From Microtetraspora glauca (GTDB taxonomy: Bacteria; Actinomycetota; Actinomycetes; Streptosporangiales; Streptosporangiaceae), in assembly GCA_001570385.1 (NCBI GenBank), contig BBYL01000009.1, positions 124,001 to 188,000 on the forward strand: DNA of 64,000 bases, read 5' to 3'. Position 1 is the first letter of the stretch; each line of letters starts with the position of its first letter. This document shows positions 16,798 through 27,079 of the stretch, piece after piece. Both the position numbers and the translations under genes were made by a program. The notes beneath the pieces were generated by a model. The model was given only the letters and a program-made list of their open reading frames with translations, did not search any database and was not told the DNA's origin.

Positions 16798-17502
16798 GTG
16801 AACGCAGGTCCGGACGTAAAGAACATCGTGCTGGTGCACGGCGGCTTCGTCGACGGCTCCGGCTGGCAGGGGGTCCACGACCACCTGACCGCTGACGGCT
16901 ACCGGGTGGCCGTCGTGCAGAACCCGACCCTGTCGCTGGCCGGCGACGTCGCCGCGACCCACCAGATCCTCGACGGCCTGGACGGACCGGCCGTTCTGGT
17001 CGGTCACTCCTACGGCGGCGTCGTCATCACCGAGGCGGGCAACCACCCCAACGTCGTCGCCCTCGCCTACATCGCGGCGTTCGCCCCCGACAAGGGCGAG
17101 TCGGTCAGCTCGCTGATCGCCGACCCGCCGCCCGGCGCGCCGGTCCCGCCGATCCTGCCCCCGGTCAACGGGTTCCTGTTCCTGGACCGCAACAAGTTCG
17201 CCGCATCGTTCGCCGCCGACCTGCCCGCGGCGCAGGCCGCGTTCATGGCCGACTCGCAGGTGCCGTGGGGCGTCGACGCCCTCGGCGGCGCGGTCTCCGA
17301 ACCGGCCTGGCGGACCAAGCCGTCCTGGTACCTGGTCGCCACCGACGACCGCATGATCCCCCCGCCCGCCCAGCGCGCCATGTCCGAACGGGCCGGCTCG
17401 ACCGTCACGGAGACCCCGGGAAGCCACGCCGTCTACGTGTCCAACCCCGCCGCCGTAGCCGCCGTCATCGCCCAGGCCGCCACAACCGTCACCGGCCAGT
17501 AA
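16798..17502 (+). CDS. Alpha/beta hydrolase (EstC-like)
   Basis: 234 residues covering one alpha/beta-hydrolase domain: the oxyanion motif VLVHGGFVDGSGW, the nucleophile S71 in VLVGHSYGGVV, an acid in VATDDRMIPP, and the catalytic His in TPGSHAVYVS. There is no signal peptide, so it is cytoplasmic. The protein resembles small esterases often induced by stress or annotated as hydrolases of unknown substrate. The start is GTG at 16798 with GAAGGAGG upstream. The LuxR-type ATPase gene starts 82 bases downstream and may share its promoter. Confidence 0.9.
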   Translation: MNAGPDVKNIVLVHGGFVDGSGWQGVHDHLTADGYRVAVVQNPTLSLAGDVAATHQILDGLDGPAVLVGHSYGGVVITEAGNHPNVVALAYIAAFAPDKGESVSSLIADPPPGAPVPPILPPVNGFLFLDRNKFAASFAADLPAAQAAFMADSQVPWGVDALGGAVSEPAWRTKPSWYLVATDDRMIPPPAQRAMSERAGSTVTETPGSHAVYVSNPAAVAAVIAQAATTVTGQ

Positions 17503-17584
17503 AGCCACAGCTGTCACCATCCGTCGGAGATCATGGCGACCGTACGGGCTGGACAGGTTCCAGCACACGAAGGAAGGTCGGGGG

Positions 17585-20359
17585 ATGGACGGGTTCGGCG
17601 CGCGCCACAATCCGGCGGCGAATCTGATCGGCCGTGACCCGGAGATCCAGCGACTGCGCCGGTTCGTCGACCGGATCGCCGAGGGGGCGGGGGAGGCGCT
17701 CCTGCTGGCCGGTGACCCGGGCGTCGGAAAGACGTCCCTGCTGGACCAGGCCGCCGCCCTCGCGACCGGCTCGGGGATCCGGCTGCTGCGGGCGACCGGC
17801 TCGCAGTTCGAGGCGGACATCTCCTACGCCGCCCTCCACCAGCTCCTCCACCCGTGCCTCGACGAGGCGCCCCGGCTGAGCCCCATGCTCGCCGGGGCGC
17901 TGAACGTGGCGCTGGGCCTGGGCGAGGGGGCGCCGCCCGCGCAGCTCCTGGTCGCCAGCGCGGTCCTGGAGCTGCTGCGGGCGGCGGCCGACAAGCAGCC
18001 GCTGCTGCTCGTGGTCGACGACCTGCCGTGGCTGGACCGCGCGAGCGCGCTCGTGCTCGGCATGGTGGCCCGCCGGCTGACCGGCCTGCCAGTGGGCCTG
18101 GTCGCGGCCTGCCGGACCGGCGAACCCAGCTTCTTCGACGTGGGCAACCTTCCGGTCGTGTACGTGAATCCCCTCTCGGAGGAGGCGGCGACCGAACTGC
18201 TGACCAGCCGCTATCCCGTGATGACCCCGCGCGTGCGGCGGCGGCTGCTGCACGCGTCGCTAGGGAACCCGCTCGCCCTGCTGGAACTGCCCGTCTCCCT
18301 CGGCGACCTGACCACCGCCGCCGGGACCCTCCCGGCGGCGCTGCCCCTCAGCCACCGGCTGCAAACCGTCTTCGCCTCCCGTGTTCGGGCGCTGCCCTCA
18401 CAGGTCGTCGAACTGTTGCTCCTGGCCGCCCTGGACGGCACGGGCGACCTGCGCCTCGTCCGGGCGATCGACGCCGACCGCGGCGGCGGGGGCCTGTACG
18501 CCGCCGAACGCTCCGGTCTGGTGCGCGCCGACGAGTCCAGCGAACGGCTGACGTTCCGCCACCCCCTCATCCAGTCGGCGATCGTGGAGCTGTCGACCAG
18601 CGAGCAACGCCGCCGCGCCCACGCCGAACTCGCCGCCCGCCTCGCCGACCGGCCCGAACGGCACGCCTGGCACCTGGGCGAGGCCACCGAGGAACCCGAC
18701 GAGAAGGTCGCCGCCCTCCTCAAGGAGGTCGCCATCGCCAACCTCCGGCGAGGCGACTCCGTCGGCGCCGTCACCCAGCTGCTGCGCGCCGCCCAGCTCA
18801 GCCCCTTGGGGAAGGGCCGCAGCGGACGGCTGGCCGAAGCCGCCTACCTGGGTTCCCTCGTCACCGGTGACCTGCGTGACGCTCCCCGCCTGCTGGAGCA
18901 GGCCCGCCTCGCCGACCCCGGCCCCGGCGACCTGCTATCGGTGGCCGGGGCCCGCGCCTTTCACCTCCTCCACGGTGACGGCGACGTCGACACCGCTCAT
19001 CGGGTGCTGATCACCGCCATCCAGGACCATGACGGTTCGCGCGACGCGGGCGACATCGTCGTCATCGAAGTGCTGTACACCCTGCTCATGGTCTGCTTCT
19101 TCGGTGGCCGGGCCGACCTGTGGCCGCCCCTGCACAGCGCCGTCGAGCGCCTGAGGCCGCGCCCGCCGGAGCTCCTGGTGATCCTCTCCCACGCCTTCGG
19201 CGATCCGGCCCGCCTCAGCCCGCAGATGCTGGCCCGCGCCGACGCCGCCGTCGCGAGCCTCGGCCACGAGGTCAGCTCCGCCCGCATCATCCGCACCGGC
19301 ATCGCCGTGGCCTACCTCGACCGGCTCTCCCGGTGCCGGGAGGCCCTCCAGCGGGTCATCCAGCACGGCCGTGAAGGCGGCGCGGTCAGCTCGGCGATCG
19401 AGGCGCTGTTCCTGCTCGGGCAGGACGCCTTCCACACCGGCCGGTGGGACGAAGCCCAGGAGCTGATCGACGAGGGCCTTCACCTGTGCGAGGCCCACGG
19501 CTACAACCTGCTGACTTGGCCGGGCCGCCTGACCGATGCCCTGCTGGCCGCAGCCCGCGGCGACTTCCGGAAGGCGACCGACACCGCCCGGGACATGGAC
19601 GCCTGGGCCGCGCCCCGCCGCGCCGGGATCATCGGCGCCTACGCTTGCCACATCCGCGGCCTCGCCGCCCTCGGCCAGGCCGACTTCGAGACCGCTTTCC
19701 GCAACGCCGCCGCCGTCAGCCCGCCTGGCACTCTCTCCCCCTACGCGCCGCACGCCCTGTGGGTGTTCCACGACCTCATCGAGGCCGCCGTCCACACCGG
19801 CCGCGGCGCGGATGCCGCGGCCCACGTCGCCGCGGCCCGCGACTGCCGCCTCGACCGGCTCTCCCCGCGCCTGCGCCTGGTCGTCCTGGCCGCCGCGGCC
19901 ATCACCGGCCCCCGGACCGACACCACCGCCCTGGAACAGGCGATCGCCGAACCCGGCAACGACCGCTGGCCCTTCGACCTGGCCCGCATCCAGCTCACCT
20001 ACGGCGCCTACCTACGCCGTGCCAAACGCACCCCCGACGCGCGCCTGCACCTGGCGAGCGCTTCACAGACGTTCCACCGCCTGGGAGCCATCCCCTGGGC
20101 GGAACGAGCCGACCGGGAACTACGCGCCACCGGCGTCAGCCACGCCGGCACCGCGACCGGCCTGGCCTCCCTCACCCCGCAACAACGCCAGATCGCCCAT
20201 CTCGCGGCGGCAGGCCACACCAACAAAGAGATCGCCGCCCGCCTCTTCCTGTCCCCGCGAACGGTCTCCACCCACCTCTACCAGGTCTTCCCCAAGCTCG
20301 GCATCGCCTCCCGCGCCGCCCTGCGCGACGCCCTCGCCGACCCATCAGACTCCATGTGA
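17585..20359 (+). CDS. Large ATP-binding LuxR-family (LAL-type) regulator
   Basis: 924 residues. The N-terminus is an AAA/STAND ATPase: Walker A GDPGVGKT at 43-50, Walker B LLLVVDDLPWLD at about 140. A long helical TPR-like middle follows (about 350-840). The C-terminus is a LuxR helix-turn-helix (LTPQQRQIAHLAAAGHTNKE, then RLFLSPRTVSTHLYQVFPKL). LAL regulators bind ATP and an inducer and activate nearby operons, often of secondary metabolism. It has no close partner other than the hydrolase upstream and the cupin downstream. The start is ATG 17585 with GGAAGGTCGGGG ahead. Confidence 0.92.
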   Translation: MDGFGARHNPAANLIGRDPEIQRLRRFVDRIAEGAGEALLLAGDPGVGKTSLLDQAAALATGSGIRLLRATGSQFEADISYAALHQLLHPCLDEAPRLSPMLAGALNVALGLGEGAPPAQLLVASAVLELLRAAADKQPLLLVVDDLPWLDRASALVLGMVARRLTGLPVGLVAACRTGEPSFFDVGNLPVVYVNPLSEEAATELLTSRYPVMTPRVRRRLLHASLGNPLALLELPVSLGDLTTAAGTLPAALPLSHRLQTVFASRVRALPSQVVELLLLAALDGTGDLRLVRAIDADRGGGGLYAAERSGLVRADESSERLTFRHPLIQSAIVELSTSEQRRRAHAELAARLADRPERHAWHLGEATEEPDEKVAALLKEVAIANLRRGDSVGAVTQLLRAAQLSPLGKGRSGRLAEAAYLGSLVTGDLRDAPRLLEQARLADPGPGDLLSVAGARAFHLLHGDGDVDTAHRVLITAIQDHDGSRDAGDIVVIEVLYTLLMVCFFGGRADLWPPLHSAVERLRPRPPELLVILSHAFGDPARLSPQMLARADAAVASLGHEVSSARIIRTGIAVAYLDRLSRCREALQRVIQHGREGGAVSSAIEALFLLGQDAFHTGRWDEAQELIDEGLHLCEAHGYNLLTWPGRLTDALLAAARGDFRKATDTARDMDAWAAPRRAGIIGAYACHIRGLAALGQADFETAFRNAAAVSPPGTLSPYAPHALWVFHDLIEAAVHTGRGADAAAHVAAARDCRLDRLSPRLRLVVLAAAAITGPRTDTTALEQAIAEPGNDRWPFDLARIQLTYGAYLRRAKRTPDARLHLASASQTFHRLGAIPWAERADRELRATGVSHAGTATGLASLTPQQRQIAHLAAAGHTNKEIAARLFLSPRTVSTHLYQVFPKLGIASRAALRDALADPSDSM

Positions 20360-20605
20360 CACCGCTACGGCCTGCACGACCCAGCTCGCGGCCGGGTGCG
20401 CGGTGGTGCCCAGCACACGGACACGCCGGATGGCGCGGGTGCTGCGGGCGCGTGAACCGGCAACAATCGGAATATAATGCTATAAAACGCACTCGGATTC
20501 ATGGATCTGGCGATCGTATGGCTGCTCCGCTTCACGGTCGGAGGTAAGCCCTGGCGGGCGGTCCGCAAGAACGAACAGCACCTTTGACGCTGGAGAACCA
20601 CAGTC

Positions 20606-21055
20606 ATGAGTGACATCTCCGCCGGCAAGCAGATCAGGATCGCGCGCCGCGACGCTCTCGACGGCGATACGGCGCAGACACCCGGGCTCATCCGCGACGT
20701 CGCTTTCGACGCCCGCAACCCGGACGCGGCCCATCTTTCGGCATTCCGGAGCACCGTCAAGCCCGGCGCGGTAACTGGAGCTCACCATCACGGGGACCAG
20801 GAGACCGTCCTCTACGTCATCAGCGGTACGTCCCGGTTCCGGTGGGGAGACCGGCTGGAGTACGTAGCCGAAGCGGGTCCCGGAGATTTCGTTTTCATCC
20901 CCTCCCACGTCGTTCACCAGGAGATCAACGCCTCCGCCCAGTTCGAGACGGTCTGGGCTGTGGTGCGCTCCGGCGTGGACCCGGTGGTTGTCAATCTCCC
21001 GGAGCTTGACGCCTACATCGAGCATGCCGAGATCGAGTACACCGCCCCACAATAG
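20606..21055 (+). CDS. Cupin-domain protein
   Basis: 149 residues. The cupin motif 1, GAVTGAHHHGDQETVLYVISG, gives metal-binding histidines and the glutamate. Motif 2 follows in GPGDFVFIPSHVVHQEIN. Such single-domain cupins are small metal enzymes or sugar/ligand binders. The start ATG 20606 follows GACGCTGGAGAACCACAGTC, in which GGAG is the likely ribosome site. The DNA just upstream (20470-20485, AATATAATGCTATAAAA) is AT-rich and could hold the promoter, but I find no matching -35 box. Confidence 0.85.
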   Translation: MSDISAGKQIRIARRDALDGDTAQTPGLIRDVAFDARNPDAAHLSAFRSTVKPGAVTGAHHHGDQETVLYVISGTSRFRWGDRLEYVAEAGPGDFVFIPSHVVHQEINASAQFETVWAVVRSGVDPVVVNLPELDAYIEHAEIEYTAPQ

Positions 21056-21262
21056 ACCGCAGTGGCCCAGCAAGGTCCTCTTCCGCCGGTTCACCGCGCG
21101 TGAGCTGCGGCGGCTTCGGGATGTAAGGGCCTGCCATTCCTCAGAATGGCTGTGACATTGCCGATCTCCGCCCGCTACGCCCAGGAAGGCATGCTGACTG
21201 CCTGGCAGCGGGCAGACCTCGCCGACCGGATCACCCGGATCCAGGGCCTCTGACAGACTGCC

Positions 21263-22609
21263 TTGGTGCTCACGACCGCTGACTTCCATTCCGGGCTTCG
21301 GCCCGTCCCAGTGGCCCGGGATACTCTCCACTACCGCCGCTCGGCGACCGAGGCACTGCGCGAGCTGGCCGAGGCCCGTGCGGTGGCGGAGCTGCTGGAG
21401 CTGTCGCACGCGATGTGGTGCGGCCCGGTGTGCGCAAGCACCAGCGGGTGCGGCTACCTGCACTACCCCAGACGCGAACCCCGGCCGGGAATTCCCCGGT
21501 CGAGGCGGTCCCCGTACAACAAGGACACCGCCGACCTGTTCTTCCTGATGGGTGGCGGGGGCTATGCGGCCGGTACGGCGAAGACCCACGAGAGGGACCT
21601 GTGGCCCGTCCTGCGGGAGGCCGCCGCCCAGGCGGACGCTGGCGAAGGCGCCCGTATCGACTACACGGACTGGGGGCGCAAGAACGACACGACGGCCGCC
21701 GACATCGCGATGTACACCTGCCGGGATACCCTCCAGTGGGCGGCCAACTGGTATGGCGAGCGGTATGCGGATCAGCCAGCATTCCTCCACTATGTCGGAG
21801 TGTCAACGGTCTGTGACGACCTGTGCATCCCGCCGCTGGACCTGGTCCAGGGCCGGTTCAGAATGTACGGCCGCACGGTCGGCGACATCATCTCCGCGCT
21901 GGACGACCAGGGGTGGGGGCACGATGCCGTGCACGCTCTGCTCGCACTCGTCCGCCAGTACCTGTTCCAGTACGCGGAGAAGCTCGACTTCGTGTCCGGC
22001 CGTGAGCGCTCCAGCATGCACTCGCGCCTCAACGACTCGGCCGGAGTCTGGGACGCGGTCATCTACCACACGTACTCTGGCAACCCCTACGGCTGCTTGC
22101 TCGGGGTCGCCCGGCTATGGGACGCCGGTCCCTGCTCGAACACCTGGCTCACGGACGCGGCCATCTGCGATGGCATCTCCATGGACCTGTGCAAGTCCGC
22201 CATGGGCATCTACCAGCTGGACCTCTACCAGCCCACTGCCGACGAGCACCGCGCACAACAGCGGCAGACGGCCTACCAGTCGGTCTATCTCGACCTCATC
22301 GACGACCTCGTGGCCAGCGGCGCCCCCGACGCCCTGGTGCACTACGCGCACGCGGGCTTCCTGTTCGTGCAGACCCAGGAGCGCTACCACGAGCGTCGGA
22401 TCGGCCACCGCATCCCCCTGCGGCCGGCCCTCACCGCGCACCTGAGCAACATCTTCGGCGACGAGCCCGTGGACCCCTTCGTCGAACAGCGCTTCCAAGC
22501 ACAGCGAACCTCCCGCACCCCACTCGTGGCCACTGCGTTTCCGACCGGCCCGACCGGGCTGGGCACCTCCGCAGCCCGGCTCACCGCTCACGAACCACGG
22601 TTACATTGA
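21263..22609 (+). CDS. Uncharacterised protein, 448 residues
   Basis: I do not recognise this family. It is probably cytoplasmic: no signal peptide or membrane helix is visible. It is rich in aromatic and acidic residues and has scattered cysteines. Distinct stretches are CGPVCASTSGCGYLHYPRRE, ADLFFLMGGGGYAAGTAKTH, VGVSTVCDDLCIPPLDLVQG, WDAVIYHTYSGNPYGCLLGV and WLTDAAICDGISMDLCKSAM. A region near residues 290-345 that pairs ND- or DD-like clusters with aromatic helices recalls all-helical terpenoid-type enzymes, but no full metal motif is present. The start may be TTG 21263 or GTG 21266; neither has a clear ribosome site. An in-frame TGA lies four codons upstream, after a coding-looking stretch (21190-21250), so the gene may once have been longer. 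Confidence 0.6.
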   Translation: MVLTTADFHSGLRPVPVARDTLHYRRSATEALRELAEARAVAELLELSHAMWCGPVCASTSGCGYLHYPRREPRPGIPRSRRSPYNKDTADLFFLMGGGGYAAGTAKTHERDLWPVLREAAAQADAGEGARIDYTDWGRKNDTTAADIAMYTCRDTLQWAANWYGERYADQPAFLHYVGVSTVCDDLCIPPLDLVQGRFRMYGRTVGDIISALDDQGWGHDAVHALLALVRQYLFQYAEKLDFVSGRERSSMHSRLNDSAGVWDAVIYHTYSGNPYGCLLGVARLWDAGPCSNTWLTDAAICDGISMDLCKSAMGIYQLDLYQPTADEHRAQQRQTAYQSVYLDLIDDLVASGAPDALVHYAHAGFLFVQTQERYHERRIGHRIPLRPALTAHLSNIFGDEPVDPFVEQRFQAQRTSRTPLVATAFPTGPTGLGTSAARLTAHEPRLH

Positions 22610-22699
22610 CCCCCGAGGCCGAGTACCGGCTGCGACCGCCGCGAGGCGACTGACCAGAGCGGTGGCGCGCACGCTGACCAGCCTTCTGGTCGGTGAAGC

Positions 22700-23132
22700 T
22701 CAGTCTTGCCCGTCGTCGTTCTCGTCATCGGTGTGCGGGTCACGCAGCTGCCGCAGGCCCGGCTTGATGACCGGGGTCAGGCCTACGTTGCACGCCTCGG
22801 ACAGCAGCACAACGCACAGGCTGGTGGCGAAGCCCTCCATGCCGGAGCCGGCGCCGGAGATGTGCGTGAACGCCTCCGGCATGCCCGTCAGCTCGGCGAC
22901 CTCCAGCAGCAGCTCGGGAAAGTCGACCTTCGTAAGCATGCCGTTGACCAGTGACCAGTTGCCTGAACGGCGGCATGAACTTGGGTTCCTCCGCTTTGCC
23001 GAGCTTGGCCAGCTTCAGCTTCCCGCCTACCACCTCCAGCGCCGCGTTCCCCGGCAGCCCGGCGGCGACCTGGACGTACGCGGCGTGCAGCGCGGAGGCG
23101 AGTTCAGCGAGGTGTCTGGCTGGCTCAGGCAT
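22700..23132 (-). pseudogene. Tn3-family transposase central fragment
   Basis: Two overlapping frames join near 22940: HLAELASALHAAYVQVAAGL and NAALEVVGGKLKLAKLGKAE, then KVDFPELLLEVAELTGMPEA and FATSLCVVLLSEACNVGLTP. This is the region just ahead of the catalytic core of Tn3 transposases ('E-A-C-N-x-G'). It is a stretch missing from the transposase of the 3.3-kb element, but it lies elsewhere with no flanking repeats. Confidence 0.65.
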
Positions 23133-23251
23133 TGGTCGGATCCTGGACGGCCTTCGCCGCTACCGGTGGCGAGGAGTACTGGGGAACACGTACTCGAGAG
23201 CCGCCAACCTGGCTCCACGATGTGGCCGGCTCGGGCTAACGACCCAAATGG

Positions 23252-23827
<576 letters not shown>

Positions 23828-24214
23828 GGGCGTGGTCTCATTCCGGCCGGCGGATCCGGTCTGATGAGGAACGAAAACCGCAAGCGGTGCGTCGCCTCGG
23901 TTATGGCCAGCAGCATACTGGGTGCCGCCCCGGTTATGCCGGACGCGTATTTGGCCCGGACGCGGTACGTGCGGGTCTGCCGGTATGGCTTCGAGTAAGA
24001 GAACCACGCGGCTCACCATTTCCACCAAAAGGTCGGATTCGGGCGAGCATCAGCCTGCCGTACTCAACGTCGCCGCATAGCCCCCGAAGAACTTACGGGC
24101 ACGACCATTAAACGCGCCCGAATCCGGCCGCAAGAATGAGCGTCTACCGCACCCAGGAGGAATACGAGTGCCGGCACATGGGCGAATGCGTCCGCCTCCC
24201 GTGGCGGCGACGGC
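23828..24214. other. Gap between the DHFR-like pseudogene and the large transposon
   Basis: No gene is supported. An AGGAGG at about 24161 precedes a GTG at 24168 that opens a frame interrupted by the transposon. On the other strand the frame of the gene starting at 32082 would, without the transposon, end at a TAG at 24144-24146. ACGGC at 24210-24214 is the left target duplication. Confidence 0.4.
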
Positions 24215-24252
24215 GGCCCCCCACTCGGGTCCGCGTCACCAGCCGCAAAGTA
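24215..24252 (+). repeat. Left terminal inverted repeat of the 7.8-kb transposon
   Basis: 38 bases opening GGCCCCCCACTCGGGTCC. It is the reverse complement of 31973-32010 and is preceded by ACGGC. Confidence 0.95.
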
Positions 24253-24357
24253 GCTCTGCGTGACGGCCGTTGAACGATGTGCCAGTGCCGTGATCGCGTC
24301 AGCGGCGGACCGATAGCGTTCGTCCGTAGCTGGGAGGGGTCACGTAGGGGGCGGCAC

Positions 24358-24470
24358 ATGGCTGAGGTGTGGCAGGCGCTGGCCGCGGTCGTGGGCGGTG
24401 TGCTGCTGCTCTGGCTGGTACTTCTCGGCTTCCTGGCGGTGACAGCGTTCGGTCAGGTCCTCGCGGACGG
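24358..24470 (+). pseudogene. Small membrane-protein N-terminal relic
   Basis: ATG 24358, after GGAGGGG and GGGGGC, opens AEVWQALAAVVGGVLLLWLV, LLGFLAVTAFGQVLADG. This is one or two membrane helices of a small protein. Coding character ends at about 24470, where the 3' end of the tetR-type gene overlaps. It looks like a gene cut by the recombination that brought in the cargo. Confidence 0.45.
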
Positions 24471-25043
24471 TTCGCCTGGCACGAGCGTGGCCAGGAAGGC
24501 CCGGAACAGCTCGCTGATCGCCACGCCTCGGGGGTTGAGCAGCCATTGGAGCTGCAGACCGTCGTTGACCGCGATGATCAAGGGTGCGGCCTGCTCCGGG
24601 GTCAGCCCCCCCGGCAACCGGTCGCCGTGTTCCGCACGCAGGTTGTCGGCCAGTTCGTGGCGGGAGCGGTCATAGCGGGCGGTGAAGAACTCGTGGGCGG
24701 GGTGATCCTCGGCGACGCTTTCCGCCGACAGCACAGTGTAGGAGTGCACCAGTCCACGCCAGTCGAGGTTGAAATCGACCAGCCGGGCCATCGCCTCGGT
24801 CGTCAGCCCCAAGTCGGCGACGATCTCCAGGTTGCGCAGATCCCGGCGTTCCAGCACGCAGACGAGGAGGTCTTCCTTGGTCTGGAAGTGATGGAGCAAG
24901 GTCTGCTTGGAGATGCCCACCGCCTCGGCGATGGCGGCGAGCGAACCGGCCCGGTAGCCGCGTTCGGCGAAGACCCGCTCGGCGGCGGCCATGATGTCCT
25001 CACGCCGCTCGTCGGCTCGCTTCCGTCGCTTCTGCGGCACCAC
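24453..25043 (-). CDS. TetR-family regulator, transposon cargo
   Basis: 196 residues. The N-terminal helix-turn-helix is typical: REDIMAAAERVFAERGYRAG, SLAAIAEAVGISKQTLLHHF, QTKEDLLVCVLE. The rest is the helical ligand and dimer domain. The start is GTG 25043 with GGAGGTGTC directly upstream. It is divergent from the GH20-like gene across a 108-base AT-rich gap (CGAAAATATAACGCAATC), the natural place for its operator. By family it is a repressor relieved by a small molecule, perhaps a sugar related to the glycosidase substrate (inference). Confidence 0.9.
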   Translation of the reverse strand: MVPQKRRKRADERREDIMAAAERVFAERGYRAGSLAAIAEAVGISKQTLLHHFQTKEDLLVCVLERRDLRNLEIVADLGLTTEAMARLVDFNLDWRGLVHSYTVLSAESVAEDHPAHEFFTARYDRSRHELADNLRAEHGDRLPGGLTPEQAAPLIIAVNDGLQLQWLLNPRGVAISELFRAFLATLVPGEPSART

Positions 25044-25151
25044 GACACCTCCAAAGTAACGAAAATATAACGCAATCTACCGCTTGGTTGATACATTGGA
25101 GATGCTGTCACAGACACCCGATTCCATGCCAGATCGCATCGAGGGAGTCTG

Positions 25152-26912
25152 ATGATCGAGCTGTTCCCCCGCCCCCGGCTCCTGACCGTCGCAGGCGCCG
25201 GCGCCGCCCTCTCCGCTCCGATCGCCGAGATCCCCGACGCGGGCCTTCCGGATCAGGGCTTCACCATCGACACCAGCGGCCCGGAGATCGTCCTGCGGTA
25301 CGCCGACGACGCCGCACTCCGCTACGGCCGGGAGACCCTTAAGCAACTGCGCGCCCAAGGCGACGGCGCCTGGCCCGCGGTCCGCATCCAGGACTGGCCC
25401 GACTTCCCCGTGCGGGGCTTCCTGCTCGACATCAGCCGCGGCCGGGTCCCCACCATGGAGAGCTTCAGCCACCTTCTGGGCGTCCTACGCCTGGCCCGCT
25501 TCAACCAGCTCCAGCTCTACACCGAGCACACCTTCGCCTACACCGGCCACCAGGACGTCTGGCGTGACGCCTCGCCCATGACCGCCGCCGAGATCCGCAC
25601 CCTCGACGCGTTGTGCGGCAACGCCGGCATCGAGCTGGTGCCCAACCAGTGCACCCACGCCCACCTGGATGCCTGGCTCTCCCACGACGCCTACCGCTAC
25701 CTCGCCGAATGCCCGGACGGCTGCTCCATCGCCGGCACTTCCTTACCTGCTGGGACCCTCAAGGCCGATGAGGAGAGCGCCGCCTTCGTTCACAGCCTGC
25801 TGGCCGAGTTGCTCCCCAACTTCACCAGCCGTCAGATCCACATCAACTGCGACGAGCCCTTCGAACTCGGCAGAGGTGCCGGCGCCGCCCAAGTCGCCGA
25901 ACTCGGCACCGGCGAGGTCTACGTCCAACACTTGCGACGCCTGATGGAACCCCTGCTCGCCCAGGGCTACTGCGTGCAGTTCTGGGCGGATTTCATCAGC
26001 CATCACCCTGAACTCGCCCGCAGCCTCCCGCCTGGCTGCACAGCCGTTGCCTGGACCTATGAGTCCCCCCGGCCCGAGGGCGAGCGCATCCAGATCCCGC
26101 CGGACTTCCAGCGGCTCGTCGACGAGCTCGACCTCAACATCGCCTTCGACGGCTTCGCCGAGGCCCTGCGAGACCTACCGGACAGCGGCCTGCCGTTCCT
26201 CGTCGCGCCAGGCACCAGCACCTGGAACTCACTCGTCGGCCGGATCGACAACGCGATCGGCAACATCACCGACGCTGTTCGCACCGGCCTGGCGAGCGGT
26301 GCTGAGGGCCTCCTACTGTCGGAATGGGGCGACAACGGCCACCTGCAGGCGTTCTGCACCTCCTATCCACCCATCGTGTACGGCGGAGCAGCCGGTTGGT
26401 GCCTCGCCGCCAACGCGGATCTCGATCTGCCTGCCGTACTCGATCGGTATGTCTTTCACGACCACGCCCGAGTACTCGGCGGCGTGCTCGACACCGTCGG
26501 GCGAGTATGGGACCGCACCGGCCAGCGCTCGTTCAACAGCAGCCCCCTTCAGGCAGCGCTGATCCCTGAGCAGCGGCATCTGATCACACACGACCCCGAC
26601 ACCGGCCTCGTCGAGGCGGTCATCGCGACGTTGGAGCGGGCGCTGGCAGACCTGACCCGAGCCCGGCCGGACTCGCCCGACGGCTCGCTGGCGGTCCGCG
26701 AACTCGCCGCGGCCATCGGCCTGGCCCGGCACGGAGCTTGGCGGCTGGGCCGTGCCGCCGGTTTGGTGACCCCCGGCGACGCCGAGATGCGCGCGGACCT
26801 CGCCACGTGGATCGCCAAATATCGGGAATGCTGGCTCGCGCGCAACCGGCCAGGCGGGATGGAACGCGGATTCGGGCCACTGACCTCGACCCTGAACTCC
26901 TACGCGCAGTGA
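25152..26912 (+). CDS. GH20-like glycoside hydrolase (beta-N-acetylhexosaminidase type), transposon cargo
   Basis: 586 residues. The N-terminal about 90 residues are the small alpha/beta domain (YADDAALRYGRETLKQLRAQ). The TIM barrel then begins with FPVRGFLLDISRGRVPTMES. The catalytic Asp-Glu pair lies in QIHINCDEPFELGRG (near residue 238). Later barrel strands include FWADFISHHPELA and LLLSEWGDNGHLQAFC. These features fit GH20 enzymes or their close relatives, which remove terminal N-acetylhexosamines using substrate-assisted catalysis. There is no signal peptide, so it is cytoplasmic and would act on imported oligosaccharides. GAGGGAG precedes ATG 25152. Confidence 0.82.
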   Translation: MIELFPRPRLLTVAGAGAALSAPIAEIPDAGLPDQGFTIDTSGPEIVLRYADDAALRYGRETLKQLRAQGDGAWPAVRIQDWPDFPVRGFLLDISRGRVPTMESFSHLLGVLRLARFNQLQLYTEHTFAYTGHQDVWRDASPMTAAEIRTLDALCGNAGIELVPNQCTHAHLDAWLSHDAYRYLAECPDGCSIAGTSLPAGTLKADEESAAFVHSLLAELLPNFTSRQIHINCDEPFELGRGAGAAQVAELGTGEVYVQHLRRLMEPLLAQGYCVQFWADFISHHPELARSLPPGCTAVAWTYESPRPEGERIQIPPDFQRLVDELDLNIAFDGFAEALRDLPDSGLPFLVAPGTSTWNSLVGRIDNAIGNITDAVRTGLASGAEGLLLSEWGDNGHLQAFCTSYPPIVYGGAAGWCLAANADLDLPAVLDRYVFHDHARVLGGVLDTVGRVWDRTGQRSFNSSPLQAALIPEQRHLITHDPDTGLVEAVIATLERALADLTRARPDSPDGSLAVRELAAAIGLARHGAWRLGRAAGLVTPGDAEMRADLATWIAKYRECWLARNRPGGMERGFGPLTSTLNSYAQ

Positions 26913-27079
26913 CAACCGGGCCGGGCCCCGACGGCATCGACACTTCCTGAATTTCTGATCTTGAGGTTAGCCCGGTCAGGTCAACATTCGACTGATGACT
27001 CTTGGGAGGTGGTCAGGGTGCGAGAGTGCGTTACCGCTTCGGCTGCGCTGAGGCGTTGTGCAGGGTCAGGATTGATCAC

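Noticed and set aside
24137-24214. Plus-strand small gene after AGGAGG at 24161
   Set aside because: Rejoined across the transposon the frame gives low-complexity residues overlapping the divergent gene. It is not supported.
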